Assembly (NCBI RefSeq): GCF_900182655.1
Contig: NZ_FXTC01000005.1
Coordinates: 186,001 to 250,000 of the forward strand
Direction of reading: 5' to 3'
DNA length: 64,000 nt
Source: Chryseobacterium rhizoplanae
GTDB taxonomy: Bacteria > Bacteroidota > Bacteroidia > Flavobacteriales > Weeksellaceae
Shown here: in pieces, positions 53,802-62,217 of the stretch
Layout: each line of letters starts with the position of its first letter
Numbering within the stretch: the first letter of the stretch is position 1
Notes under the pieces: generated by a model
Database searches by the model: none
The model's input: only the letters and a program-made list of their open reading frames with translations
Told to the model about the DNA's origin: nothing
Program-made: the position numbers and the translations under genes

Positions 53802-55802
53802 ATGCAGGGTGAAGACGATTTGAGAGGGCTTGCCAAAATCATGGCACTTATGCGAACTGTCAGCATTATTCTAGTACTAATGCATTTTTACTGGTTTTGT
53901 TACGGATTTTTTGAACAGCAACAATGGACATTAGAACTGATCAATAAGATACTTCATAATTTTAACAAGACAGCAGACCTTTTTTCTCATACTCTTTATT
54001 CTAAGCTGTTCGCAGTTGTTTTGTTGGGTCTGAGTTGTCTCGGCACAAAGGGAGTCAAAAATGAAAAGATCACTTGGAAAAAAATTACTGCTGCTTTTTC
54101 TATTGGTTTTGTACTATTCTTTTTAAACTCAATCCTATTACAATCTGCTACCAGCTTTACTCCTATACTTTATATTCTATCTACTGGCTCCGGATACATT
54201 CTCCTAATGCAGGCAGGGATCTGGATGAGCCGCTTACTAAAAACGAACTTAATGACCGATGTTTTTAACAATGAGAATGAAAGTTTTCAGCAGGAGACTA
54301 AATTACTCTATAATGAATATTCAGTTAACCTTCCTACAAGGTTCTATTATCAAGGAAACTGGCATCAGGGATGGATTAACATTGTCAATCCTTTTCGCGC
54401 CACCATTGTTTTAGGAACACCCGGTTCAGGAAAATCATACGCTGTAGTTAATAACTATATCAGACAACATATCGAAAAAGGGTTTTCCATGTATATCTAT
54501 GATTTTAAATTCGATGATTTGTCTACAATTGCTTACAACCATCTTCTAAATCATTCAGATGCTTATAAAATAAAGCCGAAATTCTATATTATCAATTTTG
54601 ACGACCCCAGAAGAAGTCATCGATGTAATCCCTTAAACCCCAATTTTATGTCGGATATATCAGATGCATATGAAGCTGCTTATACCATAATGCTGAATCT
54701 GAATAAAAGCTGGATTCAGAAACAGGGCGATTTCTTTGTAGAAAGTCCTATCATATTGTTAGCTGCAATTATATGGTTTCTTAAAATTTATGACAACGGG
54801 AAATACTGTACTTTTCCACATGCTATTGAGCTATTGAACAAAAAATATGAAGATGTCTTTACTATATTAACCTCTTATTCTGAATTAGAGAACTACCTCT
54901 CTCCTTTTATGGATGCATGGCAAGGCGGTGCGCAAGATCAATTGCAAGGACAAATAGCATCGGCAAAGATTCCTTTGTCAAGAATGATCTCACCACAATT
55001 GTATTGGGTAATGACAGGAGATGACTTTTCATTAGATATCAATAATCCAAATGAACCAAAAATTCTATGTGTTGGAAATAATCCTGATCGTCAGAACATT
55101 TATTCTGCTGCTCTTGGACTATACAATTCAAGAATTGTTAAGTTGATCAATAAAAAAGGACAGTTAAAAAGTTCTGTCATTATTGACGAGCTTCCCACTA
55201 TTTATTTCAGAGGCTTAGATAATTTAATTGCTACTGCTAGAAGTAATAAAGTTTCTGTATGTCTTGGATTTCAGGATTTTTCTCAATTAACAAGAGACTA
55301 CGGAGATAAAGAAAGTAAAGTTATTCAGAATACAGTCGGCAATATTTTCAGCGGTCAGGTAGTAGGGGAAACAGCAAAAACCTTATCTGAACGTTTTGGA
55401 AAAGTACTGCAAAAAAGACAGAGTATATCCATCAATAGGAATGACACTTCCACCTCCATCTCCACCCAATTGGACAGTTTGATTCCTGCTTCGAAGATTT
55501 CTACCTTGACACAGGGATTTTTTGTCGGTGCTGTATCTGATAACTTTGATGAAAGGATTCAACAGAAGATTTTTCATTCAGAAATCATTGTGGACACTAT
55601 TAAGTTATTTCAGGAAACGAAAAACTATCACAAAATACCGCAGATTCGATCCTTTATTGATGAAAACGGAAATGATTCTATGAGTAAGCAGATTGAAGAC
55701 AATTATAAAGGAATTAAGGCAGATATTCTTACCATCATCAGGCATGAAATGATTAGAATAAAAAATGACCCTGGCTTACAGCATTTAATTAAAAAAGATT
55801 AA
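53802..55802 (+). CDS. mobC: Type IV coupling protein MobC (YWFCY domain)
   Basis: About 666 aa from the ATG at 53802, where the conserved EDDLRGLAKIMALMR opening begins; the frame also extends to 53736. The YWFCY motif (MHFYWFCYGFF) lies in the first membrane helix, with two or three further helices. Walker A GTPGSGKSYA is near residue 204 and Walker B SVIIDELPTIYF follows later. It links the relaxosome to the TraG channel and pumps DNA. It ends at a perfect terminator. Confidence 0.9.
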   Translation: MQGEDDLRGLAKIMALMRTVSIILVLMHFYWFCYGFFEQQQWTLELINKILHNFNKTADLFSHTLYSKLFAVVLLGLSCLGTKGVKNEKITWKKITAAFSIGFVLFFLNSILLQSATSFTPILYILSTGSGYILLMQAGIWMSRLLKTNLMTDVFNNENESFQQETKLLYNEYSVNLPTRFYYQGNWHQGWINIVNPFRATIVLGTPGSGKSYAVVNNYIRQHIEKGFSMYIYDFKFDDLSTIAYNHLLNHSDAYKIKPKFYIINFDDPRRSHRCNPLNPNFMSDISDAYEAAYTIMLNLNKSWIQKQGDFFVESPIILLAAIIWFLKIYDNGKYCTFPHAIELLNKKYEDVFTILTSYSELENYLSPFMDAWQGGAQDQLQGQIASAKIPLSRMISPQLYWVMTGDDFSLDINNPNEPKILCVGNNPDRQNIYSAALGLYNSRIVKLINKKGQLKSSVIIDELPTIYFRGLDNLIATARSNKVSVCLGFQDFSQLTRDYGDKESKVIQNTVGNIFSGQVVGETAKTLSERFGKVLQKRQSISINRNDTSTSISTQLDSLIPASKISTLTQGFFVGAVSDNFDERIQQKIFHSEIIVDTIKLFQETKNYHKIPQIRSFIDENGNDSMSKQIEDNYKGIKADILTIIRHEMIRIKNDPGLQHLIKKD

Positions 55803-55808
55803 ATAGAG

Positions 55809-55838
55809 AAACCTCAAATACCATACGATTTGAGGTTT
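55809..55838. terminator. Bidirectional terminator between mobC and rteC-type gene
   Basis: Perfect 11-base arms AAACCTCAAAT and ATTTGAGGTTT with an 8-base loop and T-runs on both strands lie between convergent genes. Confidence 0.85.
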
Positions 55839-55851
55839 TATTGGTATTAGG

Positions 55852-56697
55852 TTACTCAGCTTCATTATTTATAAAATGCTGATTAAGATTGTCACTAACC
55901 AATTGAAGAAATTTGGTTGGCCCCTGTTTCCGGTTCCTAATTTCAAATATAGTCTTATGAAAGTTTCCAAGATCAGTATTCAAAGATTTCTCAACAAATT
56001 TTATAACCTCGCTTAACTCAATATTTCCACCATTAAAACAGCGCATATGATACAGAGCATAAACCAGTTCGATTAGACCAACTTTGGAGGAAGACCATGT
56101 TAGCGGGGACAAAATATTTTGTTTAAAGCGATCCGAAATATTTTCAATCTGCCTTTTTAGATATTGACCTAATTGTTGATTGGCGATAATTCTCGAAATC
56201 ATGTGATCATGAGAAGTAGTAAAATTCGTATCGAAATTGTAGAAGCCAAATGATAATTTCATTTTTAAATCATAGGAATTTCGGACAAATATCTTATGAT
56301 CAAGATACGTAGCATCACGCCGGTAATAGCTGTAAAATTCTGACTGCGTAGAATAAAATGACTTTAACTTTTCCTGCTCTGTCTCATAGTATTTTTTCAA
56401 AATTTTGGCTGTAGCGTTGGGTTTGTACGATTCAATATTCAAAATAGAGGAATAGTAAATAAATTTTGAAATAAACAAAGGCTTGAGCTTTTTAAAAAAG
56501 TAAACTTCTTCAGCAAGATTCTCAAAATGATGGTCTGAAACCAGTTCCTTCAAGGTTCTGATAGAGGTATCAATCAGCAGTAAAGACTTTTCAGAAATTT
56601 TTACCATATCCTGGTCATCATCGCATACTTCATTAATTTTTAACTCCAGATCATTGTATAATTCTGTAGTTTTTCTAAAAATTGTTTTTGTTACCAT
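55852..56697 (-). CDS. rteC: RteC-type regulator of element excision
   Basis: 281 aa. The helical N-terminus (LYNDLELKINEVCDDDQDMV) and the pattern YYRRDATYLDHKIFVR, FDTNFTTSHDHMISRIIANQQLGQYL match RteC, the CTnDOT protein that activates excision genes. There is no RteA/RteB two-component pair in the window, so input signals are unclear. It is convergent with mobC. Naming is by family resemblance, not proof of tetracycline response. Confidence 0.82.
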   Translation of the reverse strand: MVTKTIFRKTTELYNDLELKINEVCDDDQDMVKISEKSLLLIDTSIRTLKELVSDHHFENLAEEVYFFKKLKPLFISKFIYYSSILNIESYKPNATAKILKKYYETEQEKLKSFYSTQSEFYSYYRRDATYLDHKIFVRNSYDLKMKLSFGFYNFDTNFTTSHDHMISRIIANQQLGQYLKRQIENISDRFKQNILSPLTWSSSKVGLIELVYALYHMRCFNGGNIELSEVIKFVEKSLNTDLGNFHKTIFEIRNRKQGPTKFLQLVSDNLNQHFINNEAE

Positions 56698-56743
56698 GGC
56701 CTTTTTTTAGAAATTTACAAAATTTAAAGCACTAGAAATCTAC

Positions 56744-58447
56744 TCAGCTGATTCTCAACTCCTCTTTACGTTTTTTAATATAATCAGCAGGACGGATTCC
56801 GTTAATTTCAAAAAACAGGTTGGAAAAATTTTGGCGGGCAGCAATTCCGCACTCATCAGCTAAAGCATCAATTTTAAGTTGGAGATACTTATTATCAGTA
56901 TTGAGGAGATTGGTAATATAGTTAATTCTGAGCTCCGCCATATACTTATTGAAATTCATTCCTTTATTCTCATTAATATATATTGATAAGTAGTGAGAAT
57001 TGGTTCCTAACTTAGTCGCAATACTTTGCTGCGTAAGACCTTTCTTCTTAAATTGTAATTCTTGTTCAAATTTGTTAAGTTTTTCCCTGATTTCCGATGT
57101 CATTTCGGGAGTAAGAAATGTTTTCCTCATTGAATATTTGTCAGTTTGTTCTTTCAAAAGATCGTTTATTTGGTAAGAACCTTCAGATATTTTTTTTTGC
57201 AGAAGATCATATTGTTTTTTAATTTCCTGATCCTTTCTGTATCTGACTACAAAAAAAGTAAGAATTAGACTTCCCGAGAAAATTAAAGCCCCGGCAAATT
57301 TCATTTTCTTGCTGCCAGCTTTTTGCAGTTCTTCTTTTTCTTCTATTAATCTCCTCCGGTCATAATCTTTATGCAGTGTAGAAGATAGAAAAACGTAGTC
57401 CTTACTGATCACACTGTCGGCTTTAAGAAGTTGATTGGTATAATAAAGCTGTCTATTAATATCTTTATTTTTATAATAATTGATCAGAAAACTATAGCTT
57501 TTATAAACTTCAGGCAGAATAAACTCATCTTTTACAAAAATAGAATCAATTTTATTATAATAGCGAATTGCTTGAGGTATATCATTCTGAGCCTCTGAAG
57601 ATCTTCCTAAATAATAATAAATAACAGAGGCCCAGGCAAAATCATTTCTCTTTAGAATGGTTGGTAAGGATTCTTGGAGGACTTTAGCAGCCTTTGAATA
57701 TTCTTTTTTCTGATATTTTGAAATTCCAATACATTTAAGAAAATAACTTTTCTCCAAAGCAAAATCGTTATTATTCAGAGTGCGCCTATAACCTAATTCA
57801 CTTAAACTATCACTCTTATCAAAATTTTTTTGGTATCGGTTGATAACCGTCATTTGATGTAGACAATTTAGATATGCTTTGTTGTAATTAAATAGTTCAT
57901 TCTCATGCAGCTGTCCATTCATCTTCGTACTATAAAACGAGATACAGTCGTTAAAATGTTTTAGAGCTTCATCATAATAACCCAAATGCCCTTTAACAAT
58001 TCCCAGATGGTAGACCACTTTATAATGGTGATACTTATCATTTGATCCCTTTAAGTATTGATACGCTTTAAGATATTCGTTTAAAGCCAGTTTGTACTTC
58101 TTTTGATAGAAGTAATAAATAATACCTTTGCTGAGATAATCTTTGCCGACATCATCGGAAGAGCCGTACACTAAGCTAACACTTATAGCACTGTCAGCAT
58201 ATCTAATTTTATTATGGTAGTCAAACTGTCTTCCATCTCTGTAGCCTTGAATCAGTTTCTCAAAATTATTCTCTTTCTTAGCCTTTTCAATATATAATTT
58301 CACAGACGGCATTGCATTAATGTCGTCTATAGCCATTTTTTCGTAAACTTTTCTAATTTCATTGAAAGTCTTATCATTTTTATCCTTTGAAAAGAATAAC
58401 TGAGAAATAGCAGAAAATAAGACGAGAAAGTAGTTTAACTTTTTCAT
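56744..58447 (-). CDS. Membrane-anchored TPR sensor with C-terminal AraC-type HTH
   Basis: 567 aa. An N-terminal signal or anchor (LNYFLVLFSAISQLFFS) precedes six or more TPR-like repeats (residues about 90-340, for example YKLALNEYLKAYQYLKG, YYDEALKHFNDCISFY, YSKAAKVLQESLP). One transmembrane helix follows near residue 385 (FAGALIFSGSLILTFFVV), then a cytoplasmic coiled coil and AraC-type double HTH (TQQSIATKLGTNSHYLSIYI; IDALADECGIAARQNFSNLF). The architecture predicts a periplasmic sensor acting directly on DNA. It is divergent from a lipoprotein gene with palindromes between them. Confidence 0.8.
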   Translation of the reverse strand: MKKLNYFLVLFSAISQLFFSKDKNDKTFNEIRKVYEKMAIDDINAMPSVKLYIEKAKKENNFEKLIQGYRDGRQFDYHNKIRYADSAISVSLVYGSSDDVGKDYLSKGIIYYFYQKKYKLALNEYLKAYQYLKGSNDKYHHYKVVYHLGIVKGHLGYYDEALKHFNDCISFYSTKMNGQLHENELFNYNKAYLNCLHQMTVINRYQKNFDKSDSLSELGYRRTLNNNDFALEKSYFLKCIGISKYQKKEYSKAAKVLQESLPTILKRNDFAWASVIYYYLGRSSEAQNDIPQAIRYYNKIDSIFVKDEFILPEVYKSYSFLINYYKNKDINRQLYYTNQLLKADSVISKDYVFLSSTLHKDYDRRRLIEEKEELQKAGSKKMKFAGALIFSGSLILTFFVVRYRKDQEIKKQYDLLQKKISEGSYQINDLLKEQTDKYSMRKTFLTPEMTSEIREKLNKFEQELQFKKKGLTQQSIATKLGTNSHYLSIYINENKGMNFNKYMAELRINYITNLLNTDNKYLQLKIDALADECGIAARQNFSNLFFEINGIRPADYIKKRKEELRIS

Positions 58448-58586
58448 ATACTGATTATTAGAACCTCACCATCTCAAAAGTAAACATTTGTTCTGAAATA
58501 AATCATATTTATGGGAAATGAAAAAAATATCACCTCAACTTCTTATAAAAGACTGAACATTAACTGTTAAAAACGCGTTAATAATT

Positions 58587-58626
58587 GTCTCAATTTTGAA
58601 ATTGAGACGTGCCAATTTCAAAATTG
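58587..58626. promoter_or_regulatory. Two inverted operator palindromes in the divergent promoter region
   Basis: GTCTCAATTT-TG-AAATTGAGAC (58587-58608) is a 10-base-arm palindrome. CAATTTCAAAATTG (58613-58626) is the reverse complement of its core CAATTTTGAAATTG (58591-58604). They lie between the TPR/AraC regulator and the lipoprotein gene and are the best candidates for that regulator's binding sites. Confidence 0.55.
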
Positions 58627-58662
58627 ATCCGAATAGCAGTTTTTTTTCATCAACCAGCACGA

Positions 58663-58670
58663 TAACTTTG
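58663..58670 (+). promoter_or_regulatory. -7 box upstream of the lipoprotein gene
   Basis: TAACTTTG matches TAnnTTTG exactly and lies 51 bases before the start codon, 36 bases after the palindromes. No TTTG -33 box is at the usual distance, which would fit an activator-dependent promoter. Confidence 0.45.
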
Positions 58671-58721
58671 AGATCAGAATTCTAATTTAATCCGGCCGGG
58701 ATAACCAATAAAATTATTACC

Positions 58722-58949
58722 ATGAAAAAGCTTATCCCAATTTTAAGTCTAGTTATAGGGGCACTTTGTGTGCAAAACTGCATAACTCGAGATGAAGATA
58801 TTGACACTCATAATACATCACATAATGAGATTAGTGAGCAATTGATAATGCGGCAGGATTCTGCAAAATTATCAGAACAGATAAAAGATCCGCAAAAAGA
58901 TCCCCCGGTACGGGACGGAGACAACTGGCGACCTAATCAAATAATTTAA
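58722..58949 (+). CDS. Small lipoprotein
   Basis: 75 aa. A hydrophobic leader ends in LCVQNC, a loose lipobox with Cys near residue 19. The mature part is short and charged and ends KDPPVRDGDNWRP, a motif I associate with small flavobacterial lipoproteins. It is first in the rightward set of genes opposite the TPR/AraC regulator. Function not recognised. Confidence 0.7.
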   Translation: MKKLIPILSLVIGALCVQNCITRDEDIDTHNTSHNEISEQLIMRQDSAKLSEQIKDPQKDPPVRDGDNWRPNQII

Positions 58950-58965
58950 ATGTTACTAATAATCC

Positions 58966-59133
58966 ATGGATCCTCATACCTCCATATCAGTTTTCACCGG
59001 CTTACCATGTCCTGCAAGTGGCATCTGGGAGAGTATGGGGAATTTCAAAACTACAGTTCCTCTGCTAAAAGGAGATATAATGCCTGAATACTGTGGCGTT
59101 AAAACCTATTGGAAATTACTGATTCCAGGATAA
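58966..59133 (+). CDS. Unlisted 55-aa gene, Cys-containing conserved-looking peptide
   Basis: An ATG 17 bases after the lipoprotein stop opens 55 codons: TGLPCPASGIWESMGNF ... KGDIMPEYCGVKTYWKLLIPG. The pattern CP-x-SG-x-W, x-KG-x-x-x-P and a final W-x-LL resembles short beta-domain proteins seen in many bacteria. It fills the gap before the MauE-like gene, ends 18 bases before that start and reads as natural protein. No signal peptide. Function not recognised. Confidence 0.65.
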   Translation: MDPHTSISVFTGLPCPASGIWESMGNFKTTVPLLKGDIMPEYCGVKTYWKLLIPG

Positions 59134-59151
59134 AACACATAAAAACAAACC

Positions 59152-60663
59152 ATGAAAAAATTACAGATTATCACAGTTGAAGTAATATCATATTTCTTTA
59201 TCCTTCTGTTCTGCTATGCAGCCATCAGTAAAATAATGGATTTTGAAAACTTTACGACACAGATATCGCAATCTCCCTTATTAAGTACTTTTGCAGGCTC
59301 CATTTCTCATGGCATCCTTGCATTAGAGCTCGTAGTCTGTATACTGCTGATTTTTGAAAGAACAAGACTCCTTGGCCTCTACTGTTCTTTTGTACTGATG
59401 TTTTTATTTAGCATGTATATCTATATGACCCTTCATTACAGTGAATCCGTTCCATGCTCCTGTGGCGGCATTCTTGAAAAAATGGACTGGCAAACTCACC
59501 TTATTTTTAATATCGTTACGACATTCATCGCAGCCACGGCCATTATTTTGATGACAAAGCCAGGCAGAAAATATATATTAATAACAATATTCCTGCTCCT
59601 TACTTTCTCCTTATTGAGTACTGTTATACTTTTTATACTTTATGACAGGTCTGAATATATGATCCAGAAAGAAAATAATTTTACCCGTCGGTTTTTACAG
59701 CATCCTGTTGATCTTGAAAAACGCTTCATACTGACATCTGATTTTTATTATTTTTCAGGACATACAGAAGATTCACTTTATCTGGGAAATACAGAACATC
59801 CATTTGATCTGTATGCTATAGATGCAACATTTAAGAAGATGAAAGAATATCAAATTACTCCTGATCAATATGATTTTCTGTTCAAAAGTTCAAAGGTACA
59901 GGTATATCCTCCCTATTATTACCTTTATGATGGCACAGTTCCTATCATCTACAGAGGTGAAATAGGAAAACAGCGTGCTAAAACAGTAAGTCATATGCAG
60001 AATTATTTCACCCAGCTACAGGTTACAAATAATAATTCCTTCGCAGTAATTACCTATTCGAAGCAAAAAAATATACAGTCGCTAGGCTTAATGTTTACCT
60101 ATCAAAAGAATACTATTGTTAAACCTGAAATCCTAGAAAAGATACATGATGGGGTTTTTGATACTGATGGTAAACTTTTATATGATCCTGCCCATAATAC
60201 AATTATTTATGTCTATACATACAAAAATAAATTTATTGTCCTTGATACTAATCTGGAATCTAAGAAGATCTATAAGACTATTGATGACATAAGTGCAACT
60301 GGTATTGAAGTTGTAAAGCTTCCTGACGGGAGTAAGAAGATGAAAAACCCTCCTATTATCGTTAATAAAAATGCATTTGTTTATAAGGGTATCCTCTTTA
60401 TAGAATCTCCGCGTAAAGGAAAATTTGAAGATAAAGCATATCAGAAAAGTTCACTGGTCATTGACATGTACTCTACTAGCAAACAGCAATATCTGGGAAG
60501 CTTTTATGTTCCCAAAAAAGCCGGGGAATACAAAACAGAATTTTCAATCTCGGATAATACACTTTTTACCATTATAGGAAATGAACTGATCAGATATAGT
60601 TTTGCGCAAAACATCACTCAACATTTCATTTCAGGGAAAGCCGAAAACCTGAACAAAGAGTAG
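59152..60663 (+). CDS. MauE/DoxX-like redox membrane protein with large C-terminal domain
   Basis: 503 aa. Residues 1-165 have about five helices and the MauE-type motif VPCSCGGILEKMDWQTHLIFN near residue 100, where the cysteines may handle disulfides. Residues about 185-503 are a soluble beta-rich region (YAIDATFKKMKEYQI, YLYDGTVPIIYRG, LYDPAHNTIIYVYTYKNKFIVLD) that could be propeller-like and lie in the periplasm. MauE relatives support disulfide formation. It sits between a Cys-containing small gene and a Cys-containing peptide gene, so oxidation of these peptides is a reasonable guess. Confidence 0.7.
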   Translation: MKKLQIITVEVISYFFILLFCYAAISKIMDFENFTTQISQSPLLSTFAGSISHGILALELVVCILLIFERTRLLGLYCSFVLMFLFSMYIYMTLHYSESVPCSCGGILEKMDWQTHLIFNIVTTFIAATAIILMTKPGRKYILITIFLLLTFSLLSTVILFILYDRSEYMIQKENNFTRRFLQHPVDLEKRFILTSDFYYFSGHTEDSLYLGNTEHPFDLYAIDATFKKMKEYQITPDQYDFLFKSSKVQVYPPYYYLYDGTVPIIYRGEIGKQRAKTVSHMQNYFTQLQVTNNNSFAVITYSKQKNIQSLGLMFTYQKNTIVKPEILEKIHDGVFDTDGKLLYDPAHNTIIYVYTYKNKFIVLDTNLESKKIYKTIDDISATGIEVVKLPDGSKKMKNPPIIVNKNAFVYKGILFIESPRKGKFEDKAYQKSSLVIDMYSTSKQQYLGSFYVPKKAGEYKTEFSISDNTLFTIIGNELIRYSFAQNITQHFISGKAENLNKE

Positions 60664-60686
60664 GCATAAAAAACAATTTTAACATC

Positions 60687-60959
60687 ATGAAAAAAATGAG
60701 AAAAATCGCACTGCCTTTTGTAGTATTTGCCTTAGGCATTGGAAGTGCGTACGCTACAACAGCGGAAAAAGAAACAGCAAAAACCATTGAATTCGGGTAC
60801 CGCTTTAATCCTTCAGCACCACCGGGCATGAAATGTAATGTAACCACAACCTCTTGCAGTACAATACCATCAGGTGATATCTGTACTTATGTGGATGGTT
60901 CACAAGAACATAACCTTTTTAAAGAAGGCTGTCTCAATGTATTATTTAGAGTTCCATAA
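60687..60959 (+). CDS. DUF6520 family secreted Cys-rich peptide
   Basis: 90 aa. A signal peptide (LPFVVFALGIGSAYATTA) precedes a short mature region with four cysteines (PPGMKCNVTTTSC, DICTYVDGS, KEGCLNVLF). It matches DUF6520, small exported proteins of Flavobacteriia with unknown function. It lies 23 bases behind the MauE-like gene and ends in a strong terminator. The cysteines suit disulfide bonds formed with help from its neighbour. Confidence 0.78.
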   Translation: MKKMRKIALPFVVFALGIGSAYATTAEKETAKTIEFGYRFNPSAPPGMKCNVTTTSCSTIPSGDICTYVDGSQEHNLFKEGCLNVLFRVP

Positions 60960-60967
60960 TTAAGAAT

Positions 60968-61000
60968 GAAGGATGCTGATCAGCATCCTTCATTTGTTTA
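60968..61000 (+). terminator. Terminator after the DUF6520 gene
   Basis: A 24-base perfect palindrome (GAAGGATGCTGA and complement) is followed by ATTTGTTTA. It ends the lipoprotein-to-DUF6520 transcript. Confidence 0.8.
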
Positions 61001-61354
61001 GGTTGGCATAATGATTGTTTTTTGTACTTTAATTTCGCCAATTATGCCCCCGTATTGGTTTTAATGCATATAATACATATTTTTGTAAGTGATTACCAAA
61101 AAATCCGTAATTAAGACCTTTCATCAAATTGGGATACTCTTTCAGCAATAGTTTGAATTTGTGGTTCTCAGCATCCTTTTACGTTTTTTATTATGATTTC
61201 TTTGCATAGAATTCTCCTTCATTAAATCTTCATTCCCATATTAAAATCATAACTATAGTATTAAAACTAATTAAATCAGATTTTTAACTACACAACTTGT
61301 GTTTTTACTTTGAAATTTAAATTCTACATTTGGTTTACATTAAAAATCAATAAC
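61001..61354. other. Gene-free region upstream of the aquaporin
   Basis: About 350 AT-rich bases. It contains an 8-base inverted repeat GGCATAAT (61005-61012) and ATTATGCC (61041-61048). No gene is visible. Confidence 0.45.
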
Positions 61355-62071
61355 ATGATAAAAAAACTTTTAGCTGAATTTTTCGGCACATTCTGGCTCG
61401 TTTTTGGAGGTTGTGGAAGTGCTGTTTTTGCTGCCGGTGTTCCCGATATTGGCATTGGACTTTTAGGTGTTTCTTTAGCCTTTGGTCTCACCGTTCTCAC
61501 AATGGCTTACGCAGTAGGGCATATTTCCGGAGGTCATTTTAACCCCGCAGTTTCATTCGGACTTTTAGCAGGTGGCAGGTTTTCTGCAAAAGAACTGGTT
61601 CCTTACATCGGAGCCCAATGCCTTGGAGCAGTTACAGCCGCAGGATGCCTGTATACTATACTGAATGGTGCCGGCACACTCGACTTTTCACAACCAGGAG
61701 CTTTTGCAACCAACTTTTACGATGTACCTGTATACAATGGAAAAGCTTTTAGTATGGGATCAGCATTTCTGGCCGAGTTTTTATTAACAGCACTTTTTCT
61801 TATTGTGATCATGGGAGCTACAGAAAAGTGGGCTCATAGTAAATTTGCAGGTATTGCTATTGGTCTTGTCCTGACTTTGATCCACCTGATCTCTATTCCG
61901 ATTACAAATACATCCGTAAATCCTGCAAGATCACTTTCTCAGGCTGTTTTTACAGGTGGGCTTGCCCTATCACAACTTTGGCTATTCTGGGTAGCACCAA
62001 TTTTAGGTGGAATTGTAGGAGGATTGATCTATAAATTTTTACTTCAGAGGGATTCTCGGGAAATAAGCTGA
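61355..62071 (+). CDS. aqpZ: Aquaporin Z-type water channel
   Basis: 238 aa from the ATG at 61355 ([22 protein letters not shown]), which matches the family start; the frame extends to 61310 without support. Both NPA boxes are present ([11 protein letters not shown] and [11 protein letters not shown]), together with six hydrophobic helices. The arginine after the second NPA belongs to the selectivity filter, indicating a water-selective channel. It stands alone with its own terminator. Confidence 0.93.
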   Translation: MIKKLLAEFFGTFWLVFGGCGSAVFAAGVPDIGIGLLGVSLAFGLTVLTMAYAVGHISGGHFNPAVSFGLLAGGRFSAKELVPYIGAQCLGAVTAAGCLYTILNGAGTLDFSQPGAFATNFYDVPVYNGKAFSMGSAFLAEFLLTALFLIVIMGATEKWAHSKFAGIAIGLVLTLIHLISIPITNTSVNPARSLSQAVFTGGLALSQLWLFWVAPILGGIVGGLIYKFLLQRDSREIS

Positions 62072-62133
62072 TTAAACTCAACCAGAAATAAATTAACTAT
62101 TCAACAGTATAAACAATAAAATTATTAAAGAGA

Positions 62134-62166
62134 AAGAGTCCTGTGATCTACAGGACTCTTCTTTTC
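62134..62166. terminator. Bidirectional terminator between aqpZ and the carboxypeptidase gene
   Basis: Perfect 11-base arms AAGAGTCCTGT and ACAGGACTCTT with a 5-base loop, followed by a T-rich run on the plus strand and an A-rich run before it. It lies between convergent genes. Confidence 0.85.
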
Positions 62167-62217
62167 GCTATAAATACTATCAAAGATCACCCAATTTAGA
62201 GTAATAGAAAATAACCA

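Larger units (their letters stand above)
21863..56701. mobile_element. Integrative and conjugative element (left end at mnmE; right end uncertain)
   Basis: The span contains every module of a Bacteroidota ICE: tyrosine recombinase and HTH proteins at the left end, accessory cargo with two defence-like clusters, a tra operon with CTnDOT-type gene order, an oriT-like region, mobABC and an rteC-type regulator. The left border is set by the mnmE stop codon. The right coordinate given is only the start of the rteC-type gene. No direct repeat of the mnmE end was found further right, so the true end may lie anywhere from about 56.7 kb to beyond the window. Confidence 0.7.

Noticed and set aside
62056..62066. 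An 11-base match (TCGGGAAATAA) to the end of mnmE, within the aquaporin 3' end; possible attR.
   Set aside because: The similarity does not extend to either side (about 12 of 18 bases of the presumed att core), and one 11-base match in 40 kb is not strong evidence. The right end of the ICE is left open.
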